From Pedobacter cryophilus (lineage in GTDB: Bacteria; Bacteroidota; Bacteroidia; Sphingobacteriales; Sphingobacteriaceae), in the NCBI RefSeq assembly GCF_005116455.1, contig NZ_SWBP01000002.1, positions 434,001 through 498,000 of the forward strand: a stretch of 64,000 nt of DNA, written 5' to 3'. Numbering within the stretch: the stretch's first letter is position 1; the number at the start of each line of letters is the position of its first letter. The notes under the pieces are model-generated. The model was not told the origin of the DNA, did not search any database, and was given only the letters and a program-made list of their open reading frames with translations. Both the position numbers and the translations under genes were made by a program. Shown here piece by piece: positions 28,825 through 37,197 of this stretch.

Positions 28825-30483
28825 TTATTTCCTTCGCCTCATTAAAGCGTCTATTACCGTTAAATGATCAACCGAGTTTATAGTGTGTGTAGATTTTAAA
28901 TGATGATCCCAATTTGGAAATATCTCATCTACGGTATTCTCTTCGTAATGTTTTTCAGTAAGTTGTACAACATGGTTAATTTTCATGGCGTAGCCATAAT
29001 GTTTAGACCCATTTTGTGATGGACGATAAAGCTTGTTTTTAAACATGAAAAAATTGCCAGCCGGTCTGGATTGTTTGATATCGGATATGATTGGGTTTTG
29101 TGGATGACTTGTCCATTTGTTACTTACTAACTTATCTGATGAATATAAGAATAGTTCATCTAGCGAAGAGGTTCCGGTGCCTCTAGTGATGTTACAAAAC
29201 AACCAATATTTGTTGTCTTTAAAAAGAATAGTAGAATCAACTGCTCTCACATTATCCATTAAAGTCATCTCTAATTCCCATTTATGAGGGAATTGGGCGC
29301 ATTTGTACAACTCAATCGAATTATTTTGCTTAGTCTCTGGAATCATGTAAAGTTCGCCATTGTCTTCTATCAAATAAGGATAAGATAAGTGATAATCTTT
29401 TTCCAACACTTTTACCGGGTCTTTGTAATTTCCCTGTTCATCCATTTCTATAAAAGAAATAAAACCTTTGTTTTGCGAATAAATTAATTCTTCAATGAAA
29501 ATGTAATATTTGCCATCTCTTTTAATAATATGTGGATCGGCCCAAAATTTATTTTTTGGAGGTAATATTTTTTTGAAATCAGAAAACGATGAGGAGGCAG
29601 TTTGAGAAGGATTCAGTTTGAATAAAAGTATCCATTGGTTAAAATAAAAAGTCTCTTGAATCTTATTTTTTATTTTTTTGAAAAGTAGTTTTGATCCAAA
29701 ATACAGCATCTCTGTATTAGACGGAGTTGCATAAGGCTTTTTAGAGTAAAATTGAGGATGTAGGTTTAAAGTTTCAGTTCGCTTAAAAAACTCTTCTTCG
29801 CCAATTTTGTAAAGCTCTTCAATTTTTAAAGGCAATAAAGAAAGTGCTTTCCAGTAGTAATTATTCTTGTTTCTATTGATGCTTAAACTATCGGATGAAG
29901 AGTTTAATTTTTTTATAATAATGCCTTCATGATGGTTTTCTGTTAGAATTTTTAATATTACTCCCGTTTCTTTCCAGTTTTGTAAAACATCCCACATCCC
30001 ATCCTTGCAGCCTAAATTCACTTCGTGATCTCCATGATGAAGTGACCAAATTCCATAGCGGGCTGCTTTAAGTATATTTCCGCTTAGTGTTTTAAAACTT
30101 AGGTTAATTAAAATATCAAGGTTGGTGTTTTTTATTTTTTCAATTTCGTACTCACTAATTTGATTGCTAAATTTTGTTTGAGTGAGATTAATCTCAATTT
30201 CATCTACAGATAAAAGATTTTTAATATCTTTTGGTTCAAAGGCATCAGGGCTAAACTTGTTTAATACTTTGTCTAATTTACAAACTAAAGTAAACAGGCT
30301 ACTTTTATAGTAAGTAGTAATTTTCTTAATAAAACTTTTGTTATTGACCTCTTGTGTTTTGTTTTTTATGACTAAAACGATCTTACAATTTGAGCTGAAA
30401 TGTATAATTTCTAACATTTTATAAGACCAAGCTGGAATTGTCGAATCATCAATGATGACCCCAATTTGAAGGTTTTCTTTCAT
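28825..30483 (-). CDS. Formyltransferase-like domain fused to a beta-propeller
   Basis: 552 residues, isolated gene, no signal peptide. The first about 230 residues resemble the Rossmann-type formyltransferase fold (GART/Fmt), with LDILINLSFKTLSG, GIWSLHHGDHEVNLG (147-158) and GVILKILTENHHEGIII. In canonical enzymes the motif is NxH with a later D.G; here N is S147, H149 is kept, and the Asp region reads HHEG (184-187). The C-terminal about 245 residues are beta-propeller blades: FWADPHIIKRDGKYYIFIEE, LSYPYLIEDNGELYMIPET and DSTILFKDNKYWLFCN. The latter resemble five-bladed GH43-like and GINT1 N-terminal modules. A sugar-modifying role is inference. The sequence is more AT-rich than neighbours. 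Confidence 0.7.
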   Translation of the reverse strand: MKENLQIGVIIDDSTIPAWSYKMLEIIHFSSNCKIVLVIKNKTQEVNNKSFIKKITTYYKSSLFTLVCKLDKVLNKFSPDAFEPKDIKNLLSVDEIEINLTQTKFSNQISEYEIEKIKNTNLDILINLSFKTLSGNILKAARYGIWSLHHGDHEVNLGCKDGMWDVLQNWKETGVILKILTENHHEGIIIKKLNSSSDSLSINRNKNNYYWKALSLLPLKIEELYKIGEEEFFKRTETLNLHPQFYSKKPYATPSNTEMLYFGSKLLFKKIKNKIQETFYFNQWILLFKLNPSQTASSSFSDFKKILPPKNKFWADPHIIKRDGKYYIFIEELIYSQNKGFISFIEMDEQGNYKDPVKVLEKDYHLSYPYLIEDNGELYMIPETKQNNSIELYKCAQFPHKWELEMTLMDNVRAVDSTILFKDNKYWLFCNITRGTGTSSLDELFLYSSDKLVSNKWTSHPQNPIISDIKQSRPAGNFFMFKNKLYRPSQNGSKHYGYAMKINHVVQLTEKHYEENTVDEIFPNWDHHLKSTHTINSVDHLTVIDALMRRRK

Positions 30484-30854
30484 CTTTAGTTTTTCTAGGT
30501 ATTAATTTTTAAATGATACAACTTTGGTAGAAGATATATTGAAAAATAGATAATACTAAGTTAAAATAAATGCCTAAAAATTACAAGTTTTATAATTGTG
30601 TTTTTAGAAATTTGCTAAAATATGCACACTTAAATCTAGCATTAGAAAACTAACCAAATTGATTTAAAAGATTAGCTATTAATAAGCCTTGATTATAATG
30701 TTGGAGCTTTGACTCCTTTTACCTAGCTTTTTTAAAAATTAACGTTTAAATGTTGAAATCTTGTACTTGCCCAATTTGCGTAATATTTTAGCTTTGTAAA
30801 GGTTGATGATGATATTATTAAATCAAAATCGTTTTCTCAAATCTGAAATTGATA
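30484..30854. other. Intergenic region upstream of parE
   Basis: 371 bases between divergent genes. It holds the parE promoter at the right end (30767-30796). The remaining sequence is AT-rich with no open frame, hairpin or RNA gene that I can support. Confidence 0.5.
30767..30796 (+). promoter_or_regulatory. Promoter of parE
   Basis: TTG at 30767-30769, 19 bases, TAGCTTTG at 30789-30796: full match to TTG-N19-TAnnTTTG. Predicted transcription start near 30802 and a leader of about 53 bases. Confidence 0.8.
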
Positions 30855-32765
30855 ATGGCTGAACAAAATGTAAATTATAGTGAAGATAGTATCCGTTCTC
30901 TGGATTGGAAAGAGCATATCAGGCTTCGCCCTGGTATGTATATTGGGAAATTAGGAGATGGTTCTGCTTTTGATGATGGGGTTTATGTGCTGTTGAAAGA
31001 GATTATGGATAACTCTATTGATGAGTTTGTGATGGGAGCGGGGCGCATTATTGATATTACGGTAAGTGATCATAAGGTTTCTATTCGTGATTATGGACGA
31101 GGTATTCCATTAGGAAAAGTAATTGATTGCGTTTCTAAAATTAATACCGGTGGGAAGTATGATTCTAAAGCTTTTCAAAAATCGGTAGGTTTAAATGGAG
31201 TGGGAACTAAGGCGGTAAATGCTTTGTCTGGAAGTTTTGTTGTTCAATCTTATCGTGATAACAAAAGTAAAAAAGCTGAATTTGAAAAAGGCGAATTGGT
31301 AAATGATCAGCCAGAATTTGATACCACACAGCGCAACGGAACAGCAGTAACTTTTATTCCTGATGAAAGTATTTTTAGGAATTTTAGATACATCCCCGAG
31401 TTTATTGAGAACATGATTTGGAATTATGTTTTTTTGAATGCTGGCTTAACCATCAATTTTAATGGCCAGAAATTCTTTTCAGAACGTGGTTTATTTGATT
31501 TATTAACCAGAAATACAGATGCTGAAGCCAACCGTTACCCAATTATTCATTTAAAAGGAGAAGATATTGAAATTGCCATGACGCATGGGCAGCAATACGG
31601 TGAGGAATATTATTCTTTTGTAAACGGGCAGCATACTACGCAAGGAGGTACGCATCAACAAGCTTTTAGAGAAGCAGTGGTGAAAACCATTAGAGAATAT
31701 TATAAAAAAGAATACGATGCATCGGATATAAGAGCTTCCATAGTTGCGGCAATTTCTGTGAGGGTGCAGGAGCCGGTTTTCGAATCGCAAACTAAAACCA
31801 AACTGGGTTCTTTAAACATTGGTCCGGATGGGCCAACGGTAAGAACTTTTGTAAATGATTTTGTGAAGAAAGAATTGGATGATTATTTGCACAAACATCC
31901 AGAAACTGCCGATGCTTTAATGAAGCGTATTCTTCAATCAGAAAGAGAAAGAAAAGATATTGCCGGCATTAAAAAATTAGCAAATGAACGAGCTAAAAAA
32001 GCCAGTTTACATAACCGTAAGTTGAGAGATTGTAAGTGGCATTTAGATGATGAGAAACTATCAGAAGAAGATCGTAAAAAAACTACTTTGTTTATTACCG
32101 AGGGAGATTCGGCTTCTGGATCTATCACCAAAGCCCGTCAGGTAAAAACTCAGGCTGTTTTTAGTTTAAAAGGAAAACCATTGAACGCTTATGGTTTAAC
32201 TAAGAAAGTGGTGTATGAAAATGAGGAGTTTAATCTTTTACAACATGCTTTAAATATTGAAGACGGATTAGACAATTTACGATATAATAATATTGTGGTA
32301 GCTACCGATGCGGATGTGGATGGAATGCACATTCGTTTATTACTGATGACTTTCTTTTTGCAGTTTTTCCCCGATTTGGTGAAGACTGGGCATGTTTTTA
32401 TTTTACAAACGCCTTTGTTTAGGGTGAGAAATAAAAAGGAAACCATTTATTGCTACAGCGATCAGGAACGTGTTTTAGCTATTGATAAATTAGGTGCAAA
32501 GCCAGAAATCACTCGATTTAAAGGTTTAGGAGAGATATCTCCCGATGAATTTGAAAATTTTATTGGAGAAGATATCAGATTAGATCCTGTGATTCTGTCT
32601 GGAGATACAAAAATTAAAAATTTGTTAGAATACTACATGGGTAAAAACACCATGGATAGGCAACAACATATTGTGCAAAATTTAAGGGTAGAAAAAGACG
32701 AAGCTGAGATTATTGCTGATGCAAAATTAGCTGCTTTGGAGGCTTTAGAAAACTCTGCAGCTTAA
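30855..32765 (+). CDS. parE: DNA topoisomerase IV subunit B
   Basis: 636 residues from the ATG at 30855 ([11 protein letters not shown]); a TTG two codons upstream is possible. ATPase subunit of topoisomerase IV, which decatenates daughter chromosomes together with ParC (34.1 kb). GHKL motifs: [25 protein letters not shown] and [15 protein letters not shown]; transducer [31 protein letters not shown] and [10 protein letters not shown]; and [17 protein letters not shown]. The PLNAYGL and SASGS variants, differing from the GyrB at 6.2 kb (SAGGT, ILNVEK), support ParE. Paired with parC, although a cdd gene and a repeat-bounded gene lie between. Confidence 0.93.
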   Translation: MAEQNVNYSEDSIRSLDWKEHIRLRPGMYIGKLGDGSAFDDGVYVLLKEIMDNSIDEFVMGAGRIIDITVSDHKVSIRDYGRGIPLGKVIDCVSKINTGGKYDSKAFQKSVGLNGVGTKAVNALSGSFVVQSYRDNKSKKAEFEKGELVNDQPEFDTTQRNGTAVTFIPDESIFRNFRYIPEFIENMIWNYVFLNAGLTINFNGQKFFSERGLFDLLTRNTDAEANRYPIIHLKGEDIEIAMTHGQQYGEEYYSFVNGQHTTQGGTHQQAFREAVVKTIREYYKKEYDASDIRASIVAAISVRVQEPVFESQTKTKLGSLNIGPDGPTVRTFVNDFVKKELDDYLHKHPETADALMKRILQSERERKDIAGIKKLANERAKKASLHNRKLRDCKWHLDDEKLSEEDRKKTTLFITEGDSASGSITKARQVKTQAVFSLKGKPLNAYGLTKKVVYENEEFNLLQHALNIEDGLDNLRYNNIVVATDADVDGMHIRLLLMTFFLQFFPDLVKTGHVFILQTPLFRVRNKKETIYCYSDQERVLAIDKLGAKPEITRFKGLGEISPDEFENFIGEDIRLDPVILSGDTKIKNLLEYYMGKNTMDRQQHIVQNLRVEKDEAEIIADAKLAALEALENSAA

Positions 32766-32835
32766 AACGAAAGCTCAAAGCTTAATTTGATTTAAAATGG
32801 TTGAATTTGTTAATAGAATTTAAAGTAATTTATCA

Positions 32836-33324
32836 TTGGTAAAAAAGGAAATCAGCATTGCTTTTGAAGATTTTGGAAGCCTTGAAGAATTGAACAGTTC
32901 TGATCAGGAACTTTGTAAAGAAGCAGTAAAAGCATTAGCTAATTCGCACTCTCCATATTCTAATTTTAAAGTCGGAGCGGCCGTACGTTTAGCCAGTGGA
33001 AAAATTGTGTATGGCAGTAATCAAGAAAATGTAGCTTATCCTTCTGGTTTATGTGCAGAACGAGTTGCGCTTTTTGCAATAGGAGCCAATTATCCTGATG
33101 ATCAAATAGTTTCCATAGCTATTACAGCACAAACCAATGAGTTTGAATTATTAAAACCCACAACACCCTGCGGATCTTGTTTACAAGTAATGGCAGAATA
33201 TGAGATGAAACAAGAACATCATTTTGAGGTATTGTTATATTGTATTGATGGCGCAATATGGAAAACGAAGGGGGTGAGTAGCTTTCTGCCTTTTATGTTT
33301 TTTGAAGAGAGGTTGAGGGGATAG
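32836..33324 (+). CDS. cdd: Cytidine deaminase
   Basis: 162 residues from a TTG at 32836 (MVKKEISIAFED); no ATG or GTG gives a better N-terminus and the reading begins directly at the conserved region. Homotetrameric zinc-type cytidine deaminase that converts (deoxy)cytidine to (deoxy)uridine in pyrimidine salvage. SPYSNFKVGAAV, the CAE motif (C73, E75) and PCGSC (C112, C115) provide the zinc ligands and catalytic Glu. Cytosolic. It follows parE by 70 bp on the same strand and probably shares its transcript. CACAGAG-type repeats begin about 40 bp after its stop. Confidence 0.92.
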   Translation: MVKKEISIAFEDFGSLEELNSSDQELCKEAVKALANSHSPYSNFKVGAAVRLASGKIVYGSNQENVAYPSGLCAERVALFAIGANYPDDQIVSIAITAQTNEFELLKPTTPCGSCLQVMAEYEMKQEHHFEVLLYCIDGAIWKTKGVSSFLPFMFFEERLRG

Positions 33325-33363
33325 TTAACTACTGTGTTTTTTAATGCACAATCGACAATTAAT

Positions 33364-33387
33364 AACCACAGAGTACGCAGAGTTACG
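33364..33387 (+). repeat. CACAGAG repeat, copy 1
   Basis: AACCACAGAGTACGCAGAG at 33364-33382, continuing TTACG. Partial copy, direct orientation, of the family whose consensus is roughly AACCACRGAGNRCGCRGAGG followed by a CACAGAGCT end. Confidence 0.75.
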
Positions 33388-33449
33388 TGGCTATTTGAGT
33401 TTGAGTAGAAATAAAGAAATAAGTTTTTTGATGTTTAAAAAATAAAATT

Positions 33450-33481
33450 AACCACGGAGTACGCAAAGGTCACAGAGCTAG
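33450..33481 (+). repeat. CACAGAG repeat, copy 2 (left arm)
   Basis: Reads AACCACGGAGTACGCAAAGG then TCACAGAGCTAG. It ends 24 bp before the GxxExxY start and is inverted relative to copy 3. Confidence 0.8.
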
Positions 33482-33505
33482 ATGGTGATTTAAAATAGGA
33501 TTATA

Positions 33506-33883
33506 ATGGAATTAGAAAATTCTTTGGCTACTAAAATAATTGGTTTAGCAATAAAGGTTCACAAAGAACTTGGTCCTGGATTATTAGAATCTGTTTATCA
33601 AGAATGTTTGTTTTACGAATTGAAGAAAAGTGGTCTGTTTGTAGAAAAAGAAAAGCCTCTTGCCATTTATTATGATGGTATTGAATTAGAATGTGGTTAC
33701 AGATTAGATATTTTTGTAGCAAATAAGGTGATTGTTGAAGTTAAATCAGTTAAAGAATTAAATGAAATTTATCTAGCTCAACTTTTAACTTATTTAAAAC
33801 TTTCAGAATGTAAATTGGGCTTGATAATAAACTTCAATGTTTTATTATTGAAAGATGGGATAAAAAGAGTGATAAATGATTAA
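33506..33883 (+). CDS. GxxExxY family protein (PD-(D/E)XK nuclease-like)
   Basis: 125 residues, the usual length. The family name motif is present as GLLESVY (G25, E28, Y31) in IKVHKELGPGLLESVYQECL. A PD-(D/E)XK-type core follows: YRLDIFV with D68, then VIVEVKSVKEL with E78 and K80, and a conserved AQLLTYLKLS. Members of this family are predicted nucleases of unknown function, frequently found as solitary genes in Bacteroidota and other phyla. Here the gene is framed by inverted CACAGAG repeats and interrupts the topoisomerase IV pair. Active-site residues look intact, but nuclease activity is unproven. Confidence 0.85.
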   Translation: MELENSLATKIIGLAIKVHKELGPGLLESVYQECLFYELKKSGLFVEKEKPLAIYYDGIELECGYRLDIFVANKVIVEVKSVKELNEIYLAQLLTYLKLSECKLGLIINFNVLLLKDGIKRVIND

Positions 33884-33904
33884 TGAAGGTGTTTTTTACC
33901 CATG

Positions 33905-33937
33905 CAGCTCTGTGACCTCTGAGCTCTCTGTGGTTAA
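33905..33937 (-). repeat. CACAGAG repeat, copy 3 (right arm)
   Basis: Reads AGCTCTGTGACCTCTGAGC then TCTCTGTGGTTAAA on the plus strand, the reverse complement of copy 2 except at about five positions. It begins 21 bp after the GxxExxY stop. Confidence 0.8.
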
Positions 33938-33990
33938 AAAATAAATTACTGATAACGCAAAGGTTATAAGTTTAGGGGTAAAAAAAGATT

Positions 33991-34020
33991 AACCACAAAG
34001 GGCGCAAAGAACACAAAGCT
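33991..34020 (+). repeat. CACAGAG repeat, copy 4
   Basis: AACCACAAAGGGCGCAAAGA followed by ACACAAAGCT. Same orientation as copy 2, with G/A changes in each triplet, and forms an inverted pair with copy 5 only about 20 bp away. Confidence 0.75.
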
Positions 34021-34042
34021 GAAGTAACAAAAGATCATATAA

Positions 34043-34072
34043 GCCTCTGTGAACTCCGTGTTCTCTGTGGTA
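34043..34072 (-). repeat. CACAGAG repeat, copy 5
   Basis: Plus-strand reading GCCTCTGTGAACTCCGTG then TTCTCTGTGGTA. Inverted relative to copy 4; it ends 12 bp before the parC start codon, so it lies in the parC leader. Confidence 0.75.
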
Positions 34073-34084
34073 AAAAACATATAA

Positions 34085-36844
34085 ATGGAAGAAAACAATT
34101 ACGAAAACGAAAATACTTTACATAATGTGATTCCGCTTAGTGGGTTATATGAGAACTGGTTTTTAGATTATGCTTCTTATGTAATTCTGGACAGGGCTGT
34201 TCCGCATATTCATGATGGGTTAAAGCCAGTGCAGCGTCGTATTCTTCATTCTTTAAAAGAGATGGATGATGGGCGTTTTAACAAAGCTGCCAACGTAATT
34301 GGTAATACCATGAAATATCATCCACATGGTGATGCTTCTATTGGCGATGCCATGGTTCAAATTGGGCAAAAAAACCTTTTGATAGATACCCAAGGAAACT
34401 GGGGAGATCCTATTACTGGTGATTCAGCTGCTGCACCTCGTTATATCGAAGCTCGTTTATCAAAGTTTGCTTTAGAAGTTGTTTTTAATCCCGATACTAC
34501 CGAATGGCAATCTTCTTATGATGGAAGAAATAGAGAACCCATTACTTTACCTGTTAAATTCCCGCTTTTATTAGCCCAAGGAGCCGAAGGTATAGCGGTT
34601 GGTTTGGCTACTAAAGTAATGCCTCATAATTTTATAGAGTTAATTGATGCTTCTATTGGAATATTAAGAGGAATTGCACCTAATATTATCCCCGATTTTT
34701 TAACTGGTGGTATGGCAGATTTTTCCGCTTATAATGAAGGGCAACGTGGCGGTAAAATCAGAGTACGAGCTAAAATATCTGAACTGGATAAAAAGACTTT
34801 AGTGATTACCGAAATTCCTTTTTCTACTACTACTATAGGTTTAATTGATAGCATCATATCTGCCAATGATAAAGGTAAAATCAAAATCAAAAAAATTGAA
34901 GATAATACAGCTAAAGACGTAGAAATTGTAGTGCATTTAGCACCCGGCATATCTCCAGATGTTACCATTGATGCACTTTATGCTTTCACCTCTTGCGAAG
35001 TTTCCATATCTCCAAACACTTGTATCATCAAAGGCGATAAGCCTCATTTTATGAGTGTTAATGATATTTTAACAGAAAGTACTCATTATACCAAACACTT
35101 ATTAAAGCGAGAATTAGAAATTAAACTGCATGATTTGCAGGAACGGATTTTCTTTAGCTCTTTATTGAAAATATTTATTCAGGAAGGGATGTATAAGCAT
35201 CCTGATTATGAAAATTCTACCAATTTTGATGACGTCACTCTTGTGCTTCATCGTTTATTTGAGCCTTTTAAACCCAATTTATATCGCGAGATTTTAGCAG
35301 AGGATTTTAAGAAGCTGATTGATAAACCTATGAGTAGCATCACCCGTTTTGATGTGAAAAAGGCTGATGAGCAAATGGCCAATTTGGAGAAAGAAATCAA
35401 AAATGTTAAACATGATTTAAAGCACTTAACAGATTTCGCCATCGCTTATTTTGAGCGTTTAAAAGAGAAATTTGGTAAAGGCCGAGAGCGTAAAACCGAA
35501 ATTAGAACTTTTGATAGGGTAGAAGCTTCTCAAGTTGCTTTAGCTAATACTAAATTCTATATCAATAAAGAAGATGGATTTGTAGGGACTGGATTAAAGA
35601 AAGACGAGTACATTTTTGATTGCTCTGATTTGGATGATGTAATTGTTTTTAGAGAAGACGGAGTATGTTTGGTAACCAAAGTGCAGGATAAAACCTTTGT
35701 AGGTAAAGGTATTTTACATGTTGGTGTTTTTAAAAAGAATGATGAACGTACCATTTATAATATGGTTTACAATGACGGTAAAACCGGAACATCCTATATC
35801 AAACGCTTTTCTGTTGGGGGCGTAACCCGAGATAAAGAATATGATTTAACCAAAGGCACAAAAGGCTCTAAAGTAGTGTACTTTACGGCTAATCCTAATG
35901 GTGAAGCAGAAGTAATTAATGTGGCTTTAAAGCCGATGTCTAAATTGAGGAAACTCACTTTCGATCAGGATTTTGCCGAAATTGCTATTAAAGGAAGAGC
36001 CTCACAGGGAAATATCCTTTCTAAATTCGCCATTAAAAAAATTACCCTTAAAAGTAAAGGTGTTTCTACTTTGGCAGGAAGAAAAATTTGGTATGACCCA
36101 ACCGTGAAACGTTTAAATGAAAACGGACATGGACGATATTTAGGCGAATTCCAAGCAGAAGATAAAATTTTATGTGTTTTTAATGATGGCAGTTATGAGC
36201 TTTCTAGCTTTGATTTAACCAATCATTTTGATGATAAAATGATAAGGATAGAAAAACATGCTCCTGAAAAGGTTTTCTCCTGCATCCATTTAGATGGGAA
36301 ATCTAAAAATTATTATATCAAACGTTTTGTGTTTGAAGATTTAGCGATTGGCAAACGTACCGGATTTATTAGTGAAGAACCTGGTTCTAAAATGATTTTG
36401 CTCAGCAATGCAGATCATCCTGTAGTAAAAATTGAAGCTCTAAAAGGTAAATCTCAACTATTTGACGAACAAGAAATAGACCTTTCAGAAGCTATTGAAG
36501 TGAAGGGATTAAAAGCTCAGGGCAATAAACTGAGTCAGCATGATGTACAAAAAGTAACTCTAATTTCCGAAAAAAATGATGAGGTAGAGGAGGAAGAAGT
36601 TGAGCTTGTTGATGAATCAGAAAATGAGGAAGAGCCAGTAATAGAAAATACTGTTGATGATTCTCAAGAATTAGAAAAAAAGGTTGATGAATCTGAAAAG
36701 TTAGTTGAAGAACCAAAAAAGCAGGAAGTGGAGAAAAAACCGGAATTTGTTTCTACCCCAAAAGAGGTAAAGAAAATAGATTTTGAAATCACTAATCCAG
36801 ATGAGATTAAGTTGGATGATAAAGGGCAGTTGGGATTGTTTTAA
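34085..36844 (+). CDS. parC: DNA topoisomerase IV subunit A
   Basis: 919 residues. DNA-cleaving subunit of topoisomerase IV. QRRILHSLKEMDDGRFNKAANVIG, then MKYHPHGDASIGDAM, then GDSAAAPRYIEARL with the catalytic tyrosine Y120 that attaches to DNA. The beta-pinwheel C-terminal domain runs about 490-820. An unusual last part (about 825-919) is a long acidic, low-complexity linker (VEEEEVELVDESENEEE, then VDDSQELEKKVDESEK) ending in KGQLGLF. The terminal QLGLF has the form of a sliding-clamp binding peptide. The first 42 bases upstream hold repeat copies 4 and 5. Two genes separate it from parE. Confidence 0.93.
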   Translation: MEENNYENENTLHNVIPLSGLYENWFLDYASYVILDRAVPHIHDGLKPVQRRILHSLKEMDDGRFNKAANVIGNTMKYHPHGDASIGDAMVQIGQKNLLIDTQGNWGDPITGDSAAAPRYIEARLSKFALEVVFNPDTTEWQSSYDGRNREPITLPVKFPLLLAQGAEGIAVGLATKVMPHNFIELIDASIGILRGIAPNIIPDFLTGGMADFSAYNEGQRGGKIRVRAKISELDKKTLVITEIPFSTTTIGLIDSIISANDKGKIKIKKIEDNTAKDVEIVVHLAPGISPDVTIDALYAFTSCEVSISPNTCIIKGDKPHFMSVNDILTESTHYTKHLLKRELEIKLHDLQERIFFSSLLKIFIQEGMYKHPDYENSTNFDDVTLVLHRLFEPFKPNLYREILAEDFKKLIDKPMSSITRFDVKKADEQMANLEKEIKNVKHDLKHLTDFAIAYFERLKEKFGKGRERKTEIRTFDRVEASQVALANTKFYINKEDGFVGTGLKKDEYIFDCSDLDDVIVFREDGVCLVTKVQDKTFVGKGILHVGVFKKNDERTIYNMVYNDGKTGTSYIKRFSVGGVTRDKEYDLTKGTKGSKVVYFTANPNGEAEVINVALKPMSKLRKLTFDQDFAEIAIKGRASQGNILSKFAIKKITLKSKGVSTLAGRKIWYDPTVKRLNENGHGRYLGEFQAEDKILCVFNDGSYELSSFDLTNHFDDKMIRIEKHAPEKVFSCIHLDGKSKNYYIKRFVFEDLAIGKRTGFISEEPGSKMILLSNADHPVVKIEALKGKSQLFDEQEIDLSEAIEVKGLKAQGNKLSQHDVQKVTLISEKNDEVEEEEVELVDESENEEEPVIENTVDDSQELEKKVDESEKLVEEPKKQEVEKKPEFVSTPKEVKKIDFEITNPDEIKLDDKGQLGLF

Positions 36845-36916
36845 GATTTTTAAAATCAGAGATAATATTTGATTAAGAAATTGGTTAATTGTTAAATTAG
36901 ATTAAAATTATAAACT

Positions 36917-37099
36917 ATGATTACTAAAGCAAAATTAACCGAAACACTTACTCAATTCCCAGAAGAATTTACCATTGATGAGTTAATGGACAAATTAATT
37001 CTATTAGATAAAATTGAAAGAGGTAATCTAGAATCCGAAAATCAAGAAACCATTTCTGAGGGAGAATTAGAAATAGAAATGCAAAAATGGTTCAAATAA
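36917..37099 (+). CDS. Small protein resembling a type II antitoxin
   Basis: 60 residues: IDELMDKLILLDKIERG followed by an acidic middle and a C-terminal EIEMQKWFK. This pattern is shared with small Bacteroidota proteins that precede RelE/ParE-type toxins. No toxin gene follows: the 98-bp gap to fic has only a short frame. It could be a solitary antitoxin, a remnant, or partner of the downstream Fic protein. Similarity is based on pattern only. Confidence 0.45.
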   Translation: MITKAKLTETLTQFPEEFTIDELMDKLILLDKIERGNLESENQETISEGELEIEMQKWFK

Positions 37100-37163
37100 G
37101 GTGATTTATAAAAAGGGTATAAATTTTATAGTTTAGCTAAAGTGAAATAGACTAAAATTATTT

Positions 37164-37171
37164 TATCTTTG
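37164..37171 (+). promoter_or_regulatory. -7 box of fic
   Basis: TATCTTTG matches TAnnTTTG exactly, 26 bp upstream of the TTG start. No -33 TTG lies 19 bp upstream. Confidence 0.5.
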
Positions 37172-37194
37172 ATACTATCAAATGATACTATCAT
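37168..37194 (+). promoter_or_regulatory. Two palindromic operators over the fic promoter
   Basis: TTTGATACTATCAAA (37168-37182) is a perfect 15-bp palindrome centred on C37175. ATGATACTATCAT (37182-37194) is a perfect 13-bp palindrome centred on C37188. Both contain GATACTATC, and their centres are 13 bp apart. The first overlaps the -7 box and the second ends 3 bp before the start codon, so a bound dimer would block the promoter or start site. Confidence 0.65.
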
Positions 37195-37197
37195 AAA

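Larger units (their letters stand above)
33450..33937. mobile_element. Candidate repeat-bounded unit carrying the GxxExxY gene
   Basis: The left repeat (33450-33481) and the right repeat (33905-33937) are inverted with respect to one another and match at about 27 of 32 positions, like terminal inverted repeats. The interval holds one gene of 125 codons. No target-site duplication was verified and the gene is not a transposase, so the mobile-element reading is inference. Confidence 0.35.

Noticed and set aside
30849-30854. TTG start of parE two codons upstream
   Set aside because: ATG at 30855 gives a standard N-terminus; the extra residues (MI) add nothing conserved.
31551-32446. Several minus-strand frames inside parE
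   Set aside because: They are reverse-strand shadows of the conserved parE coding sequence.
33364-34072. Repeats considered as a CRISPR array
   Set aside because: Spacing is irregular, copies alternate in orientation, they vary in sequence, and no cas genes are in the window.
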